This document shows, piece by piece, positions 1 to 6,254 of a stretch of 7,831 bases of DNA. Under the pieces are notes generated by a model. It was not told where the DNA came from. It saw only the letters and a program-made list of their open reading frames with translations, and searched no databases. This stretch comes from an uncultured Coleofasciculus sp. (GTDB lineage: Bacteria > Cyanobacteriota > Cyanobacteriia > Cyanobacteriales > Coleofasciculaceae): the NCBI GenBank assembly GCA_902805485.1, contig CADCTM010000814.1:1-7831 (forward strand), written 5' to 3'. The position numbers and the translations under genes are program-made. The number at the start of each line of letters is the position of its first letter. The stretch's first letter is position 1.

Positions 1-323
1 TTGCCCTGGTAATGGGACTGCCATTCAAGTTCCTTCTGGAACATCTCATCGCTAGCATCGTTGATTCCAAATTTCTTCCTAACATCGTCGGTAGTTCCCT
101 ATCTCTTGTTATTTCGTCGAGTTTTCAAGTAGGTGGTGGGCAGGCTTTAATCCAACACCTCGCCCTGCGCCTCATTCTCGCCCGGAATCGCTACGCCCCT
201 TTGCGCTACGACCTCCTGCTTAACTACTGCACCGAAAGACTTTTATTGCGGCGGGTTGACGGTCGTTATCGCTTCATGCACAAACTCTTGCAAGACCAGT
301 TTGCCAAGATGAATTTGGAGTGA
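1..323 (+). CDS. C-terminal end of a NACHT/STAND-type NTPase-like protein (5' end outside window)
   Basis: The frame is open to the left edge of the window, so the ATG at 12 is probably internal and the gene starts upstream. The visible tail of about 106 residues has a moderately hydrophobic stretch (LPNIVGSSLSLVISS), then GGGQALIQHLALRLIL and NYCTERLLLRRVDGRYRFMH, ending near KLLQDQFAKM. From memory of the family, the pattern GGG-A-IQH-LRL-(10-15 residues)-Y-T-R-L-L-(V)-G-Y-F-H-LL-F-M closes many large cyanobacterial NACHT-domain NTPases, often after glycine-rich membrane-like segments. Such proteins are P-loop signalling ATPases, some of them in defence, but the NTPase domain is not in the window. 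Function is therefore inferred from the tail alone. It may equally be a truncated remnant. The gene ends in TGA at 321-323. Confidence 0.55.
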   Translation, partial: ALVMGLPFKFLLEHLIASIVDSKFLPNIVGSSLSLVISSSFQVGGGQALIQHLALRLILARNRYAPLRYDLLLNYCTERLLLRRVDGRYRFMHKLLQDQFAKMNLE

Positions 324-634
324 AAGGATTTAGGAATAAAGGCGATGGAGAACCTTAAAGTTAACAAGGGGATGGGACGAGTGAGCGAAATCCTGAATTT
401 ACCGAGCACTGTTTCGCAAATTGATAAATGCCCAAGCACCGTGTTTGTCTACAGCAATCGCATTTCTTGATTCACTCATTCTGCGGCAAGCGATCGTTTC
501 CCCTCAATCTCGCCCAACTTCAACTGCAGATAGAGGACAAAACACCTCAAGAAATCAGACGATTCTATCAGTGTTTATCGGCGTTGAATCCACTTGACAA
601 GCGTTTACAGTTAACAACGTCAACATAGTTTATT
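324..634. other. Gene-poor stretch between the NACHT-like tail and the aldo/keto reductase
   Basis: I see no recognisable gene here. Two small plus-strand ORFs exist: 345-470 (41 residues, starting MENLKVNKG) and 428-628 (66 residues, starting MPKHRVCLQQ and ending LDKRLQLTTST). They overlap in different frames, neither has a good ribosome binding site, and neither matches a family I know. The second starts directly after a TAA codon. The stretch may be decayed coding DNA or simply the promoter region of the reductase. No clear -35/-10 pair or long hairpin stands out. Confidence 0.4.
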
Positions 635-638
635 GGAG
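635..638 (+). promoter_or_regulatory. Shine-Dalgarno site of the aldo/keto reductase
   Basis: GGAG lies five bases before the ATG at 644. It supports this start, which also gives the usual N-terminus of the family (MQTRRLGTTEVQITPI). Confidence 0.6.
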
Positions 639-643
639 CCAAT

Positions 644-1603
644 ATGCAAACACGGCGCTTAGGCACAACTGAAGTCCAGATTACCCCCATCCTCGTCGGT
701 ACGTGGCAAGCAGGCAAGAGTATGTGGGTGGGAATTGAAGACGCTGAAACCATCAAAGCGATCCGCGCCGCTTATGATGCCGGAATGACAACGGTGGATA
801 CGGCTGAAGTTTACGGAAATGGTCACTCTGAGCAAATAGTTGCCCAAGCTCTATCCGATGTCCGCGACAAAGTAACTTATGCGAGCAAAGTGTTTGCGAA
901 TCACCTTAAATATGACCAGGTAATCCAGGCTTGTGAAGGTTCTTTAAAAAACTTAAAAACCGACTACCTTGACCTTTACCAAATTCACTGGCCTTCTGGT
1001 GCGTTTAATACAGAAGTCGTGCCAATTGAGGAAACAATGAGCGCCTTAAATAAGTTAAAGGAGCAAGGCAAGATTCGGGCAATCGGTGTTTCCAATTTTT
1101 CCCGCGCTCAGTTAGAAGAAGCCTCGCAGTACGGGCGTATTGATAGTTTACAGCCACCCTACTCTTTGTTTTGGCGTCAGATTGAAAAAGAGGCTCAAGC
1201 TTATTGTGTTGAAAACAACATCTCGATTCTTGCCTATTCTTCCCTCGCTCAAGGCTTATTGACGGGCAAGTTTGAACGGGGACATAAATTTGAGGAAGGC
1301 GATAACCGGGCGAAAAATAAGTTGTTTCAAGGAGAAAATTACGAACGAGCGCAGCAAGCGTTGGACAAACTGCGTCCAATTGCCGAACGTCATCAGTGTA
1401 GCCTTGCCCAGTTATCTTTGGCTTGGTTAATTGCTCAACCGCAAACTAATGCAATTACAGGCGTCCGCAATGCTGAACAAGCGACGAAAAATGCAGTAGC
1501 GGCTGATGTTGAGCTGTCAGGTGATGAGCTAAAAGAGATTGATGCGATCGGACAAATTGTCACTGCTCATTTGGACGAAAATCCCGTGATGTGGGAATGG
1601 TGA
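644..1603 (+). CDS. Aldo/keto reductase family oxidoreductase
   Basis: This is a complete 319-residue protein of normal length for a single-domain aldo/keto reductase, a cytosolic (beta/alpha)8 barrel that reduces aldehydes or ketones with NADPH. The catalytic tetrad is intact: Asp52 and Tyr57 in VDTAEVYGNG, Lys82 in YASKV, and His115 in LYQIHWPS. The family signatures GVSNFS (148-153) and LAYSSLAQGLLTGKF (196-210) are present. Near the C-terminus, ITGVRNAEQATKN (271-283) is the expected binding loop for the cofactor phosphate, with Arg275, Gln279 and Asn283. The loop reads ITG where many relatives have IPG. There is no signal peptide or membrane segment. The physiological substrate cannot be told from sequence; relatives are often grouped with stress-related or detoxifying AKRs. 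The gene appears to stand alone, since neither neighbour is functionally linked. Confidence 0.93.
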   Translation: MQTRRLGTTEVQITPILVGTWQAGKSMWVGIEDAETIKAIRAAYDAGMTTVDTAEVYGNGHSEQIVAQALSDVRDKVTYASKVFANHLKYDQVIQACEGSLKNLKTDYLDLYQIHWPSGAFNTEVVPIEETMSALNKLKEQGKIRAIGVSNFSRAQLEEASQYGRIDSLQPPYSLFWRQIEKEAQAYCVENNISILAYSSLAQGLLTGKFERGHKFEEGDNRAKNKLFQGENYERAQQALDKLRPIAERHQCSLAQLSLAWLIAQPQTNAITGVRNAEQATKNAVAADVELSGDELKEIDAIGQIVTAHLDENPVMWEW

Positions 1604-1639
1604 TTCGGGAAAATAATTATGCTAGGGTATTTATCGAGA

Positions 1640-1700
1640 ATTGAATTCGGCGAGCAGGTTTGTTCTTGCAGATTGGCGTGCATCTCACCGAATCCAATCT
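1640..1700 (+). promoter_or_regulatory. Structured leader with two competing stems, upstream of the rbp relic
   Basis: Bases 1640-1654 (ATTGAATTCGGCGAG) can pair with 1684-1698 (CTCACCGAATCCAAT) at 13 of 15 positions. Alternatively, 1670-1676 (AGATTGG) pairs perfectly with 1694-1700 (CCAATCT). The two stems share 1694-1698 and so exclude each other. The element lies 37 bases after the reductase stop and 27 bases before the start of the decayed rbp gene. It could be the 3' structure of the reductase mRNA or a 5'-leader regulator of the rbp-rpsU transcript. There is no T run directly after it, so it is not a classic intrinsic terminator. No promoter was identified with confidence. Confidence 0.4.
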
Positions 1701-1715
1701 AAGTGATTGATTTGT

Positions 1716-1722
1716 GGGAAGG
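1716..1722 (+). promoter_or_regulatory. Retained Shine-Dalgarno site of the rbp relic
   Basis: GGGAAGG ends four bases before the ATG at 1727. A strong ribosome binding site survives although the reading frame behind it is broken. Confidence 0.5.
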
Positions 1723-1726
1723 TTTC

Positions 1727-2014
1727 ATGTCAATTTATCTAGGGAATCGACCTTTCGCCACTTTTCCAGGAAATGTTAGCGGCGTTTTTCCGACTATGGA
1801 ATTGTTAAGCTCGTTCAAATCCCAATAGAAAATGCTTTGATAATTGTTGAGATGATAAACAGAGGCGCCAGAAATGGCAGCGATTGAAGCCCTTAAGAGT
1901 GCTGAGTGAATGAGTAGACTGAAAGTTAATCAGGCAAGACCTCCCACTGAACGGGATTCCTTCGGGAATTGTGGTCGAAGTGACAACTGGGGCTTTTCTC
2001 AAAATCGAAACTAA
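1727..2014 (+). pseudogene. rbpA: Decayed RRM RNA-binding protein gene (cyanobacterial Rbp type)
   Basis: No single ORF is present, but three segments in order match the short glycine-tailed RRM proteins of cyanobacteria. Segment 1 (1727-1794) begins MSIYLGN, the family's N-terminal RNP2 motif, and runs to VFPT. Segment 2 (1795-about 1857), one frame back, reads YGIVKLVQIPIE and then ALIIVEM, where intact proteins have roughly YGTVKRVQLPTDRETG and RGFAFVEM. About six codons including most of RNP1 are gone. Segment 3 (1862-2014), back in the first frame, reads AAIEALKSAE, then TGA (1907-1909) at the position of a usual Trp, then MSRLKVNQARPPTERDSFG and a short Gly/Asn/Arg tail to TAA at 2012. 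Several independent lesions argue for true decay rather than a sequencing error. Intact relatives bind RNA, and many are cold-induced. The position directly before rpsU matches the rbpA1-rpsU pair known from Anabaena. The match is from memory, not a database search. Confidence 0.75.
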
Positions 2015-2129
2015 TGAGATATTAGAGATGTAGCCTTAATCGCTGCCAATAAAGATAATTGGGCTTATTGCTCTGCCCCTTTACCTAAATTATTGTTAGT
2101 TAGTCAAAGTTTTTTGATGAGTAATTAGG

Positions 2130-2306
2130 ATGACTCAAGTAGTTGTTGGTCAAAACGAAGGCATTGATTCAGCTTTGCGTCGATTTAAGCGTCAAGTTTC
2201 CAAAGCAGGGATTTTGAGCGAGGTCAGGCGACATCGCCATTTTGAAACTCCCCTCGAAAAACGTAAACGTAAGGAAATCGCACGGCGTAAAAAGCGTTGG
2301 AATTAG
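2130..2306 (+). CDS. rpsU: 30S ribosomal protein bS21
   Basis: This is a 58-residue, strongly basic protein of the usual S21 length. It begins MTQVVVGQNEGIDSALRRFK and continues with the typical RQVSKAGILSEVRRH and HFETPLEKRKRKE blocks, ending in the basic tail ARRKKRWN. S21 binds the small ribosomal subunit near the mRNA exit region and the anti-Shine-Dalgarno helix, and helps initiation. The ATG at 2130 is the only start that gives the conserved N-terminus. The sequence before it (taattagg) is a poor ribosome binding site that touches the start codon, so translation may not rely on a strong Shine-Dalgarno. It lies 115 bases after the rbp relic, which suggests it was once, or still is, co-transcribed from the promoter upstream of that relic. 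Downstream, 2307-2401 shows only weak hairpin potential before the convergent kinase gene. Confidence 0.95.
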   Translation: MTQVVVGQNEGIDSALRRFKRQVSKAGILSEVRRHRHFETPLEKRKRKEIARRKKRWN

Positions 2307-2401
2307 CCTATTTGTTCACGAACAGTTGTGGCGTTGAGTTCATGCTGTAGGCAAACCCTTAGTTCAATGTTAGGGGAGGTATCATTCTTAGGATAGTAGT
2401 T

Positions 2402-2644
2402 TTAAGGGTGTATTTCGGTACGCCCTTGCTGTTGAATGGGAATTTCGATCACAAACTCAGTTCCTTGTCCAGGGGCACAGCAGCACTTAAGTTTGCCATT
2501 ATGCTTTTCAACCACGATTTGATGGCTGATGAATAACCCTAAACCCGTGCCTTTACCGGAGGGTTTTGTCGTGAAAAACGGCTCAAATATGCGCCTCCTC
2601 ACATCTTCTGTCATTCCTGGACCATTATCGCTAATCTTGATCAC
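2402..2644 (-). pseudogene. C-terminal HATPase piece of the split histidine kinase
   Basis: This is the part downstream of the TAG, readable from a possible GTG start at 2644 (80 residues). It contains the G1 box DNGPGM, the F box FEPFFTTKPSG and the G2 box GKGTGLGL, followed by the closing strands GTEFVIEIP, which together form the ATP lid half of the Bergerat fold. A run of three Cys (KCCC, residues 54-56) is unusual here. No Shine-Dalgarno sequence precedes the GTG, and the piece lacks the N box, so independent function is doubtful. It would matter only if the TAG is read through or is a sequencing error. Confidence 0.6.
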
Positions 2645-3609
2645 TGCCCATAAATCGCTGCTGTCCCCCTAACGAGAATTGCCTCGTCGAACTTCTGTAC
2701 AAATTCGGATGGTGTCGGAGTGATGCTTACTTTGTTCTACTAAAGACGATTCCTTGGGGTATGGGATAGCGACTGAGGTGTTGCCGTTTTCAGTGCTAAC
2801 ACTCGCGAGGGTTGGCACGGCAGAAGCTTCACAGGCGTCAGGATTCAAAGCGAGGTTAGACTCTTCAAAACACTTAATAGCACAGGGCTTTTGCTTACAT
2901 TCCTCTAAAGCATCAATGGCATTGCACAACAAATTCATGAACACCTGGTTCAAAAGCCCCGGCTGGCACTCCAGCGGTGGCAAATGCCCATACTCCTTGA
3001 TGACTTTAATTTCCGTATTATCTCCTTTTACTCTTAAACGATTACGGATAATTAACAGCGTGTTATCTAGCCCTTGATGAAGGTCTACTTGGCTCATTTT
3101 GGCTTCATCAAGCCGTGAAAAGTTCTGTAGCGACTGTACCATTTGGCGGATGCGGTCAGCCCCTAAGTATATTGAGGATAAGGTTTTTGGAAAATCTTCA
3201 AGCAGAAAATCTAAATCAATTGCCTCAGCTTGCTGTTGAACTTCTTGCACTGGCTGAGGATAGTGTTGGGCATAGAGCTTTAAAAGATTTATTAAATCCT
3301 CAGCATATTGGTTTGCCGGAATGAGATTGCCATAGACGAAACTGAGGGGATTATTAATCTCATGAGCAACACTCGCTACCAACTGCTCAGAATTGCACAT
3401 TTTCTTCTGATTAATCAACTGGGCTTGAGTCTGTTTCAACTCACTTAGTGCAAGTTCTAGTTGCTCGGTTTTGGTTCTCAGTTGCGCTTCCGACTGCCGC
3501 AGAGACTCTTCCAATCGTTTCCGTTCAGCAATTTGTTGGGCAATTTCTTGATTAGCGCCTTTCGATTGCCTGCTTCGCTTAAGAATTTTTTTGTAAATTT
3601 TTTCGTCGA

Positions 3610-3617
3610 GCGATCGC
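3610..3617. repeat. HIP1 octamer GCGATCGC
   Basis: The highly iterated palindrome of cyanobacterial genomes, here near the start of the histidine kinase gene. Confidence 0.7.
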
Positions 3618-3833
3618 TGATCGGAAGAAGTAGCTGGCGAATGATCACGACTTAGAAACATTGATAACTTACTGAAGTGTATTGCTCACCTTTACTAGTA
3701 TTCATACTTATAGCCCTTAACAAAGTGATAATATCGAGCAGATCTTGTGACTAAATTTAATAATTTATGTGATTGAAATCACTGTTTTTTTTATAAATAG
3801 TTTCTCCAGCTCACTGTTGACCATTGGATGCAA

Positions 3834-3862
3834 CAAAAATAGGGTGAGCAATGCCCACCCTA
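3834..3862 (-). terminator. Intrinsic terminator after tkt
   Basis: On the minus strand the arms TAGGGTGGGC (3862-3853) and GCTCACCCTA (3849-3840) form a 10-pair stem with one G-U pair and the three-base loop ATT. The stem is followed at once by TTTTTG (3839-3834). It lies 33 bases after the tkt stop codon. Similar GGGTGGGCA/TGCCCACCC palindromes are scattered through many cyanobacterial genomes, so it may also be a copy of a dispersed repeat. Confidence 0.75.
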
Positions 3863-3894
3863 CTGTATTAAGTTATTAATTCAGAGCTAAGAGA

Positions 3895-5928
3895 TTAGCC
3901 CAGCAGTGCCTTAGCCTTGGCAACCACGTTATCAACGGTGAAGCCGAACTTCTCCATACAGACTGGACCAGGAGCGGAAGCACCAAAGGTGTCAATGCTG
4001 ATTGAGACTCCCTCACTGCCAGTGTATTTACCCCAGCCAAAGCTAGTGCCTGCTTCCACCGAAACTCGCTTAGTTACAGCTTTGGGCAATACCGATTCGC
4101 GATAGTCTGCATCCTGAGCTTCAAACAACTCCCAACAGGGCATCGAAACCACCCGTACTTTCTTACCCTCACCACGCAACTGCTCGGCGGCATTGACACA
4201 GAGTTGGGTTTCGCTACCCGTCCCAATCAGAATAAGATCAGGCGTGCCATCGCTGTCTGAAAGTATATAAGCGCCCTTGGCTACACCCTCAATAGAGGTA
4301 TTGGGCAGATTGGGCTGTGCTAGCCGGGAGAGAGCTAGGAGCGAAGGCAGTGTCTTATTACCGAATTTCATTCCCCTAGCCGTCTCAATTGCTACCTTGT
4401 ATGCCCCGGATGTTTCATTGCCATCAGCAGGACGAATTACCAGCAAGTCGGGAATCGCCCGTAAAGAGGCAACGTGTTCAATCGGTTGGTGTGTCGGACC
4501 ATCTTCGCCGAGCTGGATTGAGTCGTGAGTCATCACATAGATGACACCCGCTTCAGACAAAGCAGAGAGGCGAATCGCCGCTCGCATATAGTCGGTAAAC
4601 ACCAAGAAGGTAGCGCAGTAAGGAATCAGCCCCGATCCATCCAATGCCAGACCGTTGCAGATAGCACCCATGCCATGCTCACGCACTCCAAAGCGGAGGT
4701 TGCGATTCTCATATTGACCCTTTTGGAAGTCTCCGGGGAAAGTCTTCAGATAGGTATTGTTGGAAGGAGCCAAGTCAGCAGAACCCCCGATCAGCTCAGG
4801 GAGAACGCCAGCTAGAGCATTGAGGACTTTACCTGATTGAACCCGTGTAGCTTCCCCCTTGTCCTCAGGTGTGTAGGTAGGCAGAACCGAATCCCAACCC
4901 TCTGGGAGTATAGCCTCATGCATCCGGTGTAGTTCGGCGGCTTCTTGGGGATATTTCTCCTTGTAACGATCAAACAGTTGATTCCACTCGTCTTCTACTT
5001 TTGCCCCCCGCTCGATCGCTTTGCGCCAGTGAGCGAACGCATCTTCTGGAATAACAAATGGCTCGTATTCCCAACCCAAGTTCTTGCGTGTAGCCTCCAC
5101 TTCCGCCGCACCGAGGGCTGCACCGTGGGCATCGTGGCTATCGGCTTTATTGGGTGAACCATAGCCGATCGTTGTCCGAACCTTAATCAAGGTAGGCTTG
5201 TCGGTGACTGATTTGGCTGTTTCAATTGCCTGTTGAATCGCATCTAGGTCGGTGTTGCCGTCTTCTACAACCAGGACGTGCCAGCCGTAGGCTTCATAGC
5301 GCTTACCAACATCTTCTGTGAATGCCAGGTCGGTGGAACCGTCAATTGAAATGTGATTGTCATCGTAGAGGGCAATCAGCTTGCCTAGCCCCAAGTGTCC
5401 AGCTAGGGAACAGGCTTCGCTGGTTACGCCTTCCATGTTGCAACCATCACCTAAGATAACGTAGGTGTAGTGGTCTATAACGGGGAAATCAGGTTTATTA
5501 AATTTAGCCGCCAAATGAGCTTCAGCCATTGCAATTCCGACACCATTAGCAAGGCCTTGACCCAAAGGTCCGGTTGTAATCTCGACCCCAGGGTTCATGA
5601 AGTTTTCTGGGTGTCCAGGGGTTTTCGACTCCCATTGACGGAATTGCTTGAGGTCTTCGAGGGTGAGATCCTCGTAGCCAGTTAGGTAGAGTAGTGCATA
5701 CTGCAACATACTGCCGTGACCCGCAGACAGCAAGAAGCGATCGCGATTCAACCAAGCGGGATTTTTGGGATTAAACCGCATAAAGCGATCCCAAAGCACA
5801 AACGACATCGGTGCTGCGCCCATTGGCAGCCCTGGATGACCGGACTTTGCCTTCTCTACCGCGTCAATGGCTAGAAAGCGGATAGAGTTGATGCACAGTT
5901 CTTCGAGAGATTGGGTTGCAACGGCCAT
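3895..5928 (-). CDS. tkt: Transketolase
   Basis: This is a complete 677-residue thiamine diphosphate enzyme of the usual length. It moves two-carbon ketol units between sugar phosphates in the Calvin cycle and the pentose phosphate pathway, as a cytosolic homodimer. The N-terminal ThDP domain has SGHPGLPMG (His31), SAGHGSML (His71), GPLGQG (120-125) and the Mg/ThDP motif GDGCNMEG (160-167) ending at YDDN (Asn191). HDAHG carries His267. The pyrimidine-binding domain has GGSADLAPSN, RFGVREHGMG (Glu416, the cofactor-activating acid) and YVMTHDSIQLGEDGPTHQP (His468, His479). The C-terminal domain closes with GTGSETQL and EAGTSFGWGKYTG. All expected catalytic residues are present. The start at MAVATQSLEEL fits the family, although no strong Shine-Dalgarno is visible. 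It follows fabF on the same strand, as in other cyanobacteria, but the 326-base gap suggests its own promoter. A strong terminator follows. Confidence 0.98.
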   Translation of the reverse strand: MAVATQSLEELCINSIRFLAIDAVEKAKSGHPGLPMGAAPMSFVLWDRFMRFNPKNPAWLNRDRFLLSAGHGSMLQYALLYLTGYEDLTLEDLKQFRQWESKTPGHPENFMNPGVEITTGPLGQGLANGVGIAMAEAHLAAKFNKPDFPVIDHYTYVILGDGCNMEGVTSEACSLAGHLGLGKLIALYDDNHISIDGSTDLAFTEDVGKRYEAYGWHVLVVEDGNTDLDAIQQAIETAKSVTDKPTLIKVRTTIGYGSPNKADSHDAHGAALGAAEVEATRKNLGWEYEPFVIPEDAFAHWRKAIERGAKVEDEWNQLFDRYKEKYPQEAAELHRMHEAILPEGWDSVLPTYTPEDKGEATRVQSGKVLNALAGVLPELIGGSADLAPSNNTYLKTFPGDFQKGQYENRNLRFGVREHGMGAICNGLALDGSGLIPYCATFLVFTDYMRAAIRLSALSEAGVIYVMTHDSIQLGEDGPTHQPIEHVASLRAIPDLLVIRPADGNETSGAYKVAIETARGMKFGNKTLPSLLALSRLAQPNLPNTSIEGVAKGAYILSDSDGTPDLILIGTGSETQLCVNAAEQLRGEGKKVRVVSMPCWELFEAQDADYRESVLPKAVTKRVSVEAGTSFGWGKYTGSEGVSISIDTFGASAPGPVCMEKFGFTVDNVVAKAKALLG
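5737..5744. repeat. HIP1 octamer GCGATCGC
   Basis: A second copy, inside tkt, where it encodes part of NRDRFLLS. Confidence 0.7.
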
Positions 5929-5947
5929 AATTTCTATTTCAAAGACT

Positions 5948-5962
5948 CTAGGGAACTAAGAT
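5948..5962. repeat. Imperfect 15-base direct repeat, copy 1 (tkt-proximal)
   Basis: CTAGGGAACTAAGAT here matches CTAGGAAACTTAGAT at 6072-6086 in 13 of 15 positions. A partial third copy, CTAGGGACT, lies at 6058-6066. Copy 1 is 20 bases upstream of the tkt start codon. The copies could be binding sites for a regulator of tkt, but chance or decay of an old duplication is not excluded. Confidence 0.35.
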
Positions 5963-6022
5963 TTAACGCAAGACTTGTGTGAGTTAAAACAAGGGTGGCT
6001 TTGAGTCCCCCCAAGGATATAT

Positions 6023-6052
6023 CTCATCATCCCATTCTTCGGGATCGATGAG
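6023..6052 (-). promoter_or_regulatory. Strong bulged hairpin in the tkt upstream region
   Basis: CTCATCATCCC (6023-6033) pairs with GGGAT-GATGAG (6041-6045 and 6047-6052). This makes 11 pairs with one bulged C at 6046 and a seven-base loop. No T run follows on either strand, so a plain terminator is unlikely. It fits a leader element of the tkt mRNA or a processing or stability structure at the end of the fabF mRNA. Confidence 0.45.
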
Positions 6053-6254
6053 CAAGCCTAGGGACTGATGACTAGGAAACTTAGATGTGTTGAGCATGAA
6101 GTTTGAATTTGCCAAAGGCTTAGGACATAACCAAAAAAAGCCTTGAAGCCTTAACTCTCTAAGGATGAGAGATTGTCCTTCAACTGCTCATATTGGGCGA
6201 CATCCCGCTGCTAATTCGGCGTTTTATTCATTCTTCATGCTTTAACTTCGGATT

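Larger units (their letters stand above)
2402..3661 (-). pseudogene. Sensor-less histidine kinase split by an in-frame TAG
   Basis: The frame starts at ATG 3661 and would give 419 codons, but TAG at 2671-2669 stops it after 330 residues. The same frame then continues to the end of the kinase without any shift. Visible domains in order are a polar N-terminus, a coiled coil (about residues 38-88, IAERKRLEESLRQSEAQL), the DHp helix with the H box VASVAHEINNPL (His100 is the phosphorylated residue), an N box LLNQVFMNLLCNAIDALEE (237-255), and then the G boxes after the stop. There is no membrane segment and no PAS, GAF or receiver domain, so it would be a cytosolic kinase fed by another protein. 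Between the N box and the beta strand TIRICTE lies an atypical insertion of some 45 residues with several Cys. Product 1 lacks the ATP lid and should not phosphorylate by itself. No response regulator is adjacent, and no good ribosome binding site precedes the ATG. Confidence 0.8.
5929..6254 (-). promoter_or_regulatory. fabF-tkt intergenic region, probable tkt promoter and leader
   Basis: There is no gene here. The region holds the bulged hairpin at 6023-6052 and the direct repeat at 5948-5962 and 6072-6086, listed separately. Read on the minus strand from fabF, it first shows a small hairpin (GAGAG/CTCTC arms at 6167-6171 and 6155-6159), then a tandem AAGGCTT repeat (6138-6152) running into seven T (6139-6133). 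This is a weak terminator candidate for fabF. AAGGCTT can also pair with AAGCCTT (6121-6115 on the minus strand). I could not fix a -10/-35 pair for tkt with confidence. Confidence 0.4.

Noticed and set aside
1005..1379. Minus-strand ORF of 124 residues inside the aldo/keto reductase gene
   Set aside because: It is a shadow of a well-supported gene, with low-complexity, family-less sequence.
1956..1969. ATTCC/GGAAT hairpin with a TTCG tetraloop inside the rbp relic
   Set aside because: The bases are explained as codons of the RDSFGN segment; a five-pair stem is short and no T run follows, so I do not call it a functional RNA.
1805..2002. Minus-strand ORF of 65 residues (starting MRKAPVVTS)
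   Set aside because: It is antisense to the rbp relic, whose plus-strand segments match a known family; the minus frame has no recognisable domain or ribosome binding site.
2317..2375. Weak inverted repeats between rpsU and the kinase (for example CCCT/AGGG arms)
   Set aside because: The stems have only four contiguous pairs and no T run on either side, so no terminator is called.
4277..5157. Several plus-strand ORFs of 70-96 residues inside tkt
   Set aside because: They are antisense shadows of transketolase without motifs or ribosome binding sites.
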